A DNA stretch of 56,856 nt. Origin: Crocinitomicaceae bacterium (lineage in GTDB: Bacteria > Bacteroidota > Bacteroidia > Flavobacteriales_D > Crocinitomicaceae). A program made the position numbers and the translations under genes. The stretch is taken from contig JAIPCC010000005.1 of the NCBI GenBank assembly GCA_021738405.1, positions 1 through 56,856 on the forward strand. Direction: 5' to 3'. The notes under the pieces are model-generated. The model saw only the letters and a program-made list of their open reading frames with translations, was not told where the DNA came from and did not search any database. This document shows positions 25,304 to 31,279 of the stretch, in pieces. Position 1 is the first letter of the stretch. Each line of letters opens with the position of its first letter.

Positions 25304-26430
25304 AATTTCTGCCATTTTTGTATACGACCAGTTGCTATTTCTTTGATGAAGTAAACACCTGCCCGCAATTCTTCCATATTAAAAACAGCCTGTTGTTGGG
25401 TGTCTAAAGTCTGTAGTACTTGCCCCTGCACATCCAAAAATTGATACACACCTGTATTTGATGTGAGATGCAATAAACCTTGGCTAGGGTTTGGATAAGC
25501 GTTGAATGCTTTGAGCTCGGCGATTTCGAGACCTACATAACTTCCATTGATTTGCAGGGTGTAGTCTCCATTAAGTGCGCCCCAACCTTCTACAATAATA
25601 TACAGAGGGCCTAAATCAGCTGCATCGAAGGATAATGCTGATTGTGGTGCACATTCGGGTGCGTCGTCGTTGTAGGCCACCACATTCCCATTCATGTCCA
25701 CAACACTCAAAAAAGTATCAAAATTGGCCCCGCAAAGCGAAACATTGACCTCAGCAAGTAACGGATTGGGTTCAAAATAGTAGTAAATATCGGGCGACGG
25801 ATAAACGTAATTTTGGTTGGAATAACAGACTTCTGTCGAACGCGTATCGGTATAAGGCAGCGCACCCACAATGATCGCATCATTTTGGTCATCTCCTGGG
25901 TAGCCTGTGCAGTCTAGTCCGTTAGTGAGCGTTATACCAAAATCTGTTACGGAGCCCCAACTAAAGGTACCACACGGATTGAGCGGAAGGGTGCCCGCTT
26001 CTCGTTGCATGACGCGCAAGCGTGTGCTGCCATTTACTGCACTCGGCGGAACCGTAAATGACCAATTTTGAGTAAGCGCCGGCGGAGTGCCTGCCCATGT
26101 GCCTAGGCTTTCATAAGCATCAAAACTGCCATTATGATCAAAATCTATCCAGGCCTCACCCACTCCGGCATAATTACCGCTGCAGGTTCCAAATTTGACT
26201 GAAAGGGTATAAGTGCCTCCCGCATTGAGCGACACATTCACACTTTGTGAGAGGTCGTGCAAGCCAATAACACCCGGGCAACCTACGTAATTAATGGTGC
26301 CCACTACCCCACTCAATACAACGCTTTCTACGTTAGAGTCAACGGTACTTGTAGGGCCTACATTGGTGCAATATTGTGCAAAGATGGGTAATTGAAACAA
26401 GACAAAAAGCAGTAAGTAACTGTGTTTCAT
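25300..26430 (-). CDS. GEVED-domain protein with T9SS type A sorting domain
   Basis: A 376-aa secreted protein. Signal peptide 1-18 (QLPIFAQ), then a GEVED domain (about 19-165: YCTNVGP at the start and GVGEAWIDFDHNGSFDAYE near 85-103), a PPC-like beta-sandwich (about 185-300, with NFDTFLSVVDMNGNVVAYNDDAPEC and GDYTLQI), and a type A sorting domain from ~307 (AYPNPSQGLLHL ... GRIQKWQKL). The first gene of the cluster; a promoter-like element is seen at 26447-26477. GEVED also occurs at the N-terminus of the giant adhesin at 47755-56550. Surface localisation is well supported; ligand unknown. Confidence 0.9.
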   Translation of the reverse strand: MKHSYLLLFVLFQLPIFAQYCTNVGPTSTVDSNVESVVLSGVVGTINYVGCPGVIGLHDLSQSVNVSLNAGGTYTLSVKFGTCSGNYAGVGEAWIDFDHNGSFDAYESLGTWAGTPPALTQNWSFTVPPSAVNGSTRLRVMQREAGTLPLNPCGTFSWGSVTDFGITLTNGLDCTGYPGDDQNDAIIVGALPYTDTRSTEVCYSNQNYVYPSPDIYYYFEPNPLLAEVNVSLCGANFDTFLSVVDMNGNVVAYNDDAPECAPQSALSFDAADLGPLYIIVEGWGALNGDYTLQINGSYVGLEIAELKAFNAYPNPSQGLLHLTSNTGVYQFLDVQGQVLQTLDTQQQAVFNMEELRAGVYFIKEIATGRIQKWQKL

Positions 26431-26446
26431 TAGGTAGTAGTTTACC

Positions 26447-26477
26447 GAAAGGTAACTAAAAAAAAGGAGTTAACAAT
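26447..26477 (-). promoter_or_regulatory. Possible promoter of the GEVED/kelch cluster
   Basis: ATTG (26477-26474), 19-nt spacer, TACCTTTC (26454-26447; one mismatch to TAnnTTTG), 16 nt before ATG 26430. The -7 box also forms part of a 5-bp stem TTACC-TTTC-GGTAA. Confidence 0.4.
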
Positions 26478-26485
26478 GGCTTAAC
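26458..26485 (-). terminator. Weak terminator after pth
   Basis: On the minus strand GTTAA and TTAAC (26485-26481 and 26473-26469) form an AT-rich 5-bp stem, followed by TCC and a run of eight T residues (26465-26458). It lies just past the pth stop at 26496 and overlaps the next promoter. Confidence 0.35.
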
Positions 26486-26495
26486 GTGTGCGGCC

Positions 26496-27059
26496 TTATT
26501 TATTGTTCCAGTTGGTCATGGCCATTGGTAAGCCATCAAAAACAAAACTCTTAGCAGCTGATGCCGCGGTTTGTATCCTTTCCGGAAGGGCTTTATCTTC
26601 GTCGGGTTTCCAGTTGCCCAAAACGTAATCGGCCTGACGGCCTTTGGAGAAATCAGAACCCACACCAAAGCGCAAACGCGGATATTCTTGGGTTTTGAGC
26701 AAGGCTTGGATGTCTTTGAGCCCATTGTGGCCACCATCGCTACCTTTTCCTTTCATGCGTATGGTGCCAAATGGCAAGGCGATGTCGTCGGTAATGACAA
26801 GCAGGTTGCTCAAAGGAATTTTTTCGGTTTGCAGCCAATAATTCACGGCTTTTCCGGATAAATTCATGAAGGTAATCGGCTTGATCAAAACCAGCTGACG
26901 GCCTTTGAATTTGGCCTCAGCCCTGAAAGCAGCTTTATCCAAAGAAAAGGAAGCGCCGAGATCAGCGGCAAGCTCATCTAAGACCTTGAAACCAATGTTG
27001 TGACGGGTTTCGAGGTATTCTGCACCAGGGTTTCCTAAACCGACAATCAGGAATTTCAT
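26496..27059 (-). CDS. pth: Peptidyl-tRNA hydrolase
   Basis: A 187-aa enzyme that releases tRNA from prematurely dropped peptidyl-tRNA. Family motifs are all present: FLIVGLGNPGAEYLETRHNIGF (3-24, with catalytic His20), KPITFMNLSGKAV (about 60-72), DDIALPFG (Asp about 92) and GGHNGLKDI (about 108-116). Length is normal. It is the last gene of the rluB-like operon, starting 1 nt after the stop of the outer-membrane protein gene. Confidence 0.96.
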   Translation of the reverse strand: MKFLIVGLGNPGAEYLETRHNIGFKVLDELAADLGASFSLDKAAFRAEAKFKGRQLVLIKPITFMNLSGKAVNYWLQTEKIPLSNLLVITDDIALPFGTIRMKGKGSDGGHNGLKDIQALLKTQEYPRLRFGVGSDFSKGRQADYVLGNWKPDEDKALPERIQTAASAAKSFVFDGLPMAMTNWNNK

Positions 27060-27060
27060 T

Positions 27061-27927
27061 TTACCAGTTTGGGCAAGTATTACACTTGTCTGCTTGATTC
27101 AAATAGAACAAAGCGCCTACCACGATATCGCGCTGACCATACAAGAATGCTTGCTTGGCATGAGAATCGTAGTCATTAGGGCGGGTTTTGACACGGTACT
27201 GACCAATGAAACCACCTTGCACATTCGCTGCCACAAATAAATGCTTGAAAAACTCAGCGCGCAAACCGAAATGCCCTGATGCACCTACACCCGAAAGCGA
27301 AACGGTTTCCATAGACTTTTCGCCGGCAAAGGTAAAATCGTTGTAAGAAAGTACTGGACCCGCGCCAACACCCATCAAGGTTGTTAATGCAAAATTCCCT
27401 TTTTCAGTTTTGTAAACCTTAAACACATTGGTGAGCTGCACATTGATGTAGTTGAGCCCATTGGTGTTTTCGTAATGAAAGGTGTTTTCATTGGTGGTAA
27501 TGGAGTCGCCGCTGTAGGTGCCAGACCAGCCCGTTCCCAAATCAATTCCTGGGTTAATAGTGCCGCTCAGGTAGTAAGTTGGACCGTGTTTCATGACGTA
27601 TTTCATGTGCTCGTATCCTAGAGATACTGCCCAATTGCGCTTGAAATTATACCCAACACGCACATCAAATTGCGGAACCGTAAAAGTTTTCAAGTTGATG
27701 TACTCATTGAAATCTCTGGAGGGGCGGTCTACAGCCTCTACGCCTTGGAGTTTGAAATCATATCCCGGGCCAATAAAGCGAATGGTACTAGGGGTATAGA
27801 TACTGCGGTTATAGCCCCAATAAAAGAAGAGTGTTCCTGGACCTGTTGATTTCTTTTGATTGAGATACTGAGCCTTAGCGCTTGCTCCTAAACAAAGGAA
27901 AAGCGAAAAAATAATAAGTTGTTTCAT
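27061..27927 (-). CDS. Outer-membrane beta-barrel protein
   Basis: A 288-aa protein with a signal peptide (residues 1-20, CLGASAKAQ). The mature part has about eight to ten amphipathic aromatic strands (GTLFFYWGYNRSIY, FDVRVGYNFKRNWAVSLGYEHMKY, YINVQLTNVFKVY). It resembles small outer-membrane porin/OmpW-like barrels, but I cannot name the family. It ends with a short tail holding a Cys pair (DKCNTCPNW), unusual for a barrel. The frame opens 7 codons earlier; ATG 27927 overlaps the upstream stop as ATGA and starts the signal peptide. Confidence 0.75.
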   Translation of the reverse strand: MKQLIIFSLFLCLGASAKAQYLNQKKSTGPGTLFFYWGYNRSIYTPSTIRFIGPGYDFKLQGVEAVDRPSRDFNEYINLKTFTVPQFDVRVGYNFKRNWAVSLGYEHMKYVMKHGPTYYLSGTINPGIDLGTGWSGTYSGDSITTNENTFHYENTNGLNYINVQLTNVFKVYKTEKGNFALTTLMGVGAGPVLSYNDFTFAGEKSMETVSLSGVGASGHFGLRAEFFKHLFVAANVQGGFIGQYRVKTRPNDYDSHAKQAFLYGQRDIVVGALFYLNQADKCNTCPNW

Positions 27928-28640
27928 CGGGCGATAATTTGAATCCACTCCTTTTGGGTAAGAATGCGTTCTAAACGAAAATGAATGGACTTGTTACGAT
28001 TGTGCCAGGCCACGAGTCCATAGCCCTCGGCAAAAATACTGTACTGCAGGCCTGTCACTTCTTTTTCTGTTCTGGTGAAAGGATTGAGTACTGTGCGGCG
28101 AATTTTGTCTTTAAAAACCAGCGACGAGACCTTCGTTTTAGCCAAAACGCGAGTTGACTGCTTGCTTTGGAATTTACGAAATACCTCTTGGAGAATGACC
28201 GTGGAGTCAGTTACACCACTGAATTTAGACGCAAACCAAGTTTCTTTTTGAAGGTCAAACGGAAAAAATTGGTGCTTGTAGAGCAGCGCTTTTTCTTTGC
28301 TTTGCTCGCGATTGACAACCATGTGGTCCTGAACAACGAGCGAATCTATGTTGTAATTGATGGCTTCGCGCAAACGGCCATCGCCAGCATACACTTCTAC
28401 AATGAGGTGCGGTCCGACGGCATCTTCTACGGTATATATCCGATGAAATTCTTCGTCTAAACCATTTGCAATGTTGCGGTATTGATAGATTTTTGGAATA
28501 GTATCGAGCGGGTAAAAGAAAGCGGCATTGGGGTTTTGACTCGTATATTCAAATTTTTCTTCAGAAACATACCCCTTGACATACCATCCGATGAAGGTAA
28601 CGCCAAGAACTAATAAGCCGTAGAAAACCCACTTTTTCAT
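27924..28640 (-). CDS. Hypothetical membrane-anchored protein
   Basis: A 238-aa protein with one N-terminal membrane segment (residues 4-22, VFYGLLVLGVTFIGWYV) and a mostly beta/alpha soluble part. I see no motif I recognise; DFHRIYTVEDA-type acidic/aromatic segments and a YGLVAWHNRNKSIHFRLER stretch near the C-terminus are the most distinctive parts. It is coupled by ATGA overlaps to the RluB-like gene upstream and the outer-membrane protein gene downstream. The soluble part is probably periplasmic. Confidence 0.7.
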   Translation of the reverse strand: MKKWVFYGLLVLGVTFIGWYVKGYVSEEKFEYTSQNPNAAFFYPLDTIPKIYQYRNIANGLDEEFHRIYTVEDAVGPHLIVEVYAGDGRLREAINYNIDSLVVQDHMVVNREQSKEKALLYKHQFFPFDLQKETWFASKFSGVTDSTVILQEVFRKFQSKQSTRVLAKTKVSSLVFKDKIRRTVLNPFTRTEKEVTGLQYSIFAEGYGLVAWHNRNKSIHFRLERILTQKEWIQIIAR

Positions 28641-29491
28641 TTAGACATCTTTAAAAACGCTACTTCTTGTTCGGTGAGGTGACGGTAATATCCGCGCGGT
28701 AAATCTTTTTTGGTCAGGCCGGCATACATGACGCGGTCTAGCTTGATGACTTGATAGCCAAGTGCTTCTACCATTCTGCGTACAACTTGGTTTTTGCCCG
28801 AACGGATTTCTACGCCGATTTCGTTGCTCGCACCGCCTTCCACAAAACTTGCGGCCTCAGCTTTGAAACGACCATCGTCGAGGTCTACGGCGCGCGTCAT
28901 TTTTTCGATGTCTTCGCGGGCTACCGCTTTGTTGGTCTCAATATGGTAAATTTTACGGGCGTGGTAACGTGGGTGCATGAGTTTTTTCATCATGTCGCCA
29001 TCGTTGGTAAAGAGCATGAGCCCGGTTGTTTCGCGTTCCATGCGCCCAACTGGGAATATTTGCTCGCGGCAAGCTTTACTCACGAGCGTCATGACGGTCT
29101 TGCGGCCACGCGGGTCGTCAATGGCAGTAATATAACCTTTCGGTTTATTGAGCAAAACATAGCGTTTGGTGCCGGTAGTGATCGTTTCGCCGTCGTATTG
29201 AACTGTATCGCCGGGCTTGACTTTGTAACCTAATTCAGTGACAATAACGCCGTTAATAGAAACCACGCCTGTTTCAATCAGGACATCTGCCTCGCGACGC
29301 GAACAGATACCTGCATTGGATAAAAATTTATTGAGGCGAATGGCATCTTCGCGGAAACTAGGCAATGGATCGCCTTTTTTGACTTTGATTTTGTAATCGA
29401 TGTATTTGCGCTTGTCACGGGCACTCACCTTTGGTGCGTCTTTGGCACCGCTTACTTTAGGTTTTGCACCTGTTTTCTTTGGTTGTCTCAT
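28637..29491 (-). CDS. RluB/RsuA-family pseudouridine synthase with Glu at the catalytic Asp
   Basis: A 284-aa protein. A basic N-terminal tail (1-50) precedes an S4 RNA-binding domain (about 51-98, RLNKFLSNAGICSRREADVLI) and the catalytic domain (about 108-270: LLNKPKGY, TLVSKACREQIFPVGR, NQVVRRMVEALGY). Enzymes of this family make pseudouridine in 23S or 16S rRNA. The catalytic motif, normally GRLDxxTxGLLLxTND, reads GRMERETTGLMLFTND, with Glu152 (codon 29036-29038, GAA) where the nucleophilic Asp should be. The enzyme may be inactive, altered, or act only as an RNA-binding factor. First gene of the operon ending at pth. Confidence 0.9.
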   Translation of the reverse strand: MRQPKKTGAKPKVSGAKDAPKVSARDKRKYIDYKIKVKKGDPLPSFREDAIRLNKFLSNAGICSRREADVLIETGVVSINGVIVTELGYKVKPGDTVQYDGETITTGTKRYVLLNKPKGYITAIDDPRGRKTVMTLVSKACREQIFPVGRMERETTGLMLFTNDGDMMKKLMHPRYHARKIYHIETNKAVAREDIEKMTRAVDLDDGRFKAEAASFVEGGASNEIGVEIRSGKNQVVRRMVEALGYQVIKLDRVMYAGLTKKDLPRGYYRHLTEQEVAFLKMSK

Positions 29492-29498
29492 TTGGGTA

Positions 29499-29506
29499 CA
29501 AAGATA
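29499..29506 (-). promoter_or_regulatory. -7 box of the RluB-like gene
   Basis: TATCTTTG, exact match, 7 nt before ATG 29491. No convincing -33 element. Short leader predicted. Confidence 0.4.
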
Positions 29507-29524
29507 GGCAAAAAGAAAATGCCT

Positions 29525-30193
29525 TTATTGAGGCTCGTTGAGCAGTTGCGCGATATGTGCTTGGAGTAGACTTACTTCCTTCGGATTAGTGCCGTCATAG
29601 TAACCTCTGATACGCAGCTGTTGGTCTACCAAAACAAAATTGTTCGTATGGATAAAATCGCTGCCGGCATCGCCTAGATTCTGCGCTTCTGCAGGCTTCA
29701 AGATGAAGAAAGAGCGTCTAGCCAAGCCGTATAAGTCTGCTTTTTTTCCGGTTAAAAAATGCCATTGCCCCGCTTTGGCCTTATGGGCCGTGGCGTAACG
29801 CTTCATTTGCGCAACTGTGTCTGTATCGGGGTCTACTGTAAAGCTAAAAATGCGGACGTCTTTTTCAGAAGCAAACTTGCGCTGAATGCGCTGCATTTGG
29901 GTATTCATAATGGGGCAAATGCTCTTGCAAGTAGTGAAGAAATATTCCACAACGCTCACCTTTCCTTTCATGTCTGCGTCGCCGATCCAAATGCCATCTT
30001 GGTTTTCAAAACGAAACGCGCCAATGCGATGTCCTTTGCCCATGCGCAGCATTTCTGGATCCACCATGTCTTGCTGCACGTCTATTGGATTGATCACCGG
30101 AAGCGGCTTTACCTTGCCTTGATCACTTAAGAAATAGTAACCAATTGGCACCAAAATGAGGAAAAATACGACTAGAAAAAGAATCCGTTTCAT
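29525..30193 (-). CDS. SCO1/SenC-family copper chaperone-like thioredoxin-fold protein
   Basis: A 222-aa protein with an N-terminal membrane anchor (residues 4-22) and a thioredoxin-fold domain facing the periplasm. The copper ligands are all there: TTCKSICPIM (Cys89, Cys93) and DFIHTNNFVLVD (His182). SCO proteins deliver copper to, or reduce, the CuA site of cytochrome c oxidase; no oxidase gene is adjacent. Length is normal. The TAATTTTG box lies 4 nt before the ATG and its TAA is the stop of the NR kinase gene, so it may have its own leaderless transcript. Confidence 0.92.
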   Translation of the reverse strand: MKRILFLVVFFLILVPIGYYFLSDQGKVKPLPVINPIDVQQDMVDPEMLRMGKGHRIGAFRFENQDGIWIGDADMKGKVSVVEYFFTTCKSICPIMNTQMQRIQRKFASEKDVRIFSFTVDPDTDTVAQMKRYATAHKAKAGQWHFLTGKKADLYGLARRSFFILKPAEAQNLGDAGSDFIHTNNFVLVDQQLRIRGYYDGTNPKEVSLLQAHIAQLLNEPQ

Positions 30194-30197
30194 GGTA

Positions 30198-30205
30198 CAA
30201 AATTA
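30198..30205 (-). promoter_or_regulatory. -7 box of the SCO1 gene overlapping the upstream stop
   Basis: TAATTTTG, then 4 nt and ATG 30193 (TAATTTTGTACCATG). The TAA at 30205-30203 is also the kinase stop codon. No clear -33. Confidence 0.4.
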
Positions 30206-30709
30206 CGGATTCAAGAGCTCAGAAATACTGACTTTAATCAGTTCTTGACGATTTTCTAAGTTGCCCGTGAGAATAGAATAACTGCGGCCATATTTTTCAA
30301 GTTGTTCGCGATATAAACCAAACAGCATCTCTCTGTTCAAAGGGTTTTCTCTGAGGGGGTCGGCTTCCCAAGGGATATCCGGTGCACACAGAAAATAATG
30401 GTTAAATTGTTGGGCATGCAAAAGTTTGCTAATAACCGGACTTACCTCAGCATACTTCACTTGCGACCAAATCTGAAAAACATGCATTTCGGTATCGGCT
30501 ATCAAGCCGTGGTTGGGCCACCATTCAACTTGTTTCTTGGCCATGAAGTCTAGGTCCTCTGGCTTATATTCAATTTGATCGGCGAGATAAGTTCTGGCAT
30601 ATTCCTCGACAATTGGCAGTTCTAAAAACGAAGAAAGCCATGCAGCAAGGGTTGTTTTACCGCTAGACTCTGGCCCCGTAAATGCTATGCGGAGAGCTGC
30701 TTTTTCCAT
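30203..30709 (-). CDS. NadR-like nicotinamide riboside kinase
   Basis: A 168-aa P-loop kinase with Walker A FTGPESSGKTTLA (about 10-22), EEYARTYL (about 35-42) and IADTEMHVFQIWS (about 70-82), matching the C-terminal kinase domain of NadR. It lacks the N-terminal HTH and NMN adenylyltransferase domains of full NadR. It should phosphorylate nicotinamide riboside to NMN, trapping it inside the cell. It overlaps pnuC by 25 nt, the strongest evidence for the substrate. Confidence 0.9.
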   Translation of the reverse strand: MEKAALRIAFTGPESSGKTTLAAWLSSFLELPIVEEYARTYLADQIEYKPEDLDFMAKKQVEWWPNHGLIADTEMHVFQIWSQVKYAEVSPVISKLLHAQQFNHYFLCAPDIPWEADPLRENPLNREMLFGLYREQLEKYGRSYSILTGNLENRQELIKVSISELLNP

Positions 30710-31278
30710 TTTCTAAAGCCGTTGACAGCAAGTAAAAGATAAGCGAAATACAAAATGGCGGTTGACCACCAGTGTTCTGTGCAGAACCAAATGACACCGA
30801 CGATGTTCACGACAATCCAAACCAACCAGTTCTCCAGAACCTTTCTGGTCGTGAGCCAAGTGGCGAGTAAGGAAAAGACAAAGAACTGCGCGTCTAATAA
30901 CTCGCGTCCGGTCGCAACAATAGATGAATTATTTTTTGAGGCCCCGACCAACTTCATTAGAAAAACAAAACCTAAACCAAACAAAAATGAGATCAATACC
31001 CATTTCCAGATGGTTTGGCCTATAGTTCGGATGGGCAAGGCTTCTTTTTGGTCTGACCAAGTGGCCAAGCCATAAAAACCAAGAATGATATAGGCAATTT
31101 GCTGGCTGAACAAGCCCCAAGTATCCATGCGGTAGAAAAACATGGCATATAAAAATGCACTGGCAATGCCGAAAATCCAGCCCACAGATTTTTCAGTAGC
31201 GATGAGGTAGACATAAATAAAGCCTAAGATGGCGGCAGATAATTCCAAGAGCGGAGAAAGAAAGTCAAAACCTACCAT
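30685..31278 (-). CDS. pnuC: Nicotinamide riboside transporter PnuC
   Basis: A 197-aa inner-membrane protein with about seven hydrophobic segments. Typical PnuC features are GWIFGIASAFLYAMFFYRM (about 34-52), FYGLATW (about 68-74), and WLVWIVVNIVGVIWFC near the C-terminus (about 151-166). PnuC proteins move nicotinamide riboside by facilitated diffusion, driven by the kinase that follows. Thiamine-specific PnuT homologues look similar, but the adjacent NR kinase favours nicotinamide riboside. Only 1 nt separates its start from the porZ stop, so transcription depends on that operon. Confidence 0.93.
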   Translation of the reverse strand: MVGFDFLSPLLELSAAILGFIYVYLIATEKSVGWIFGIASAFLYAMFFYRMDTWGLFSQQIAYIILGFYGLATWSDQKEALPIRTIGQTIWKWVLISFLFGLGFVFLMKLVGASKNNSSIVATGRELLDAQFFVFSLLATWLTTRKVLENWLVWIVVNIVGVIWFCTEHWWSTAILYFAYLLLAVNGFRKWKKQLSA

Positions 31279-31279
31279 A

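Noticed and set aside
26441-26456. TTACC-GAAA-GGTAA hairpin with a GNRA-type loop
   Set aside because: Only 5 bp, coincides with a promoter box, and has no U tract on the relevant strand; probably chance.
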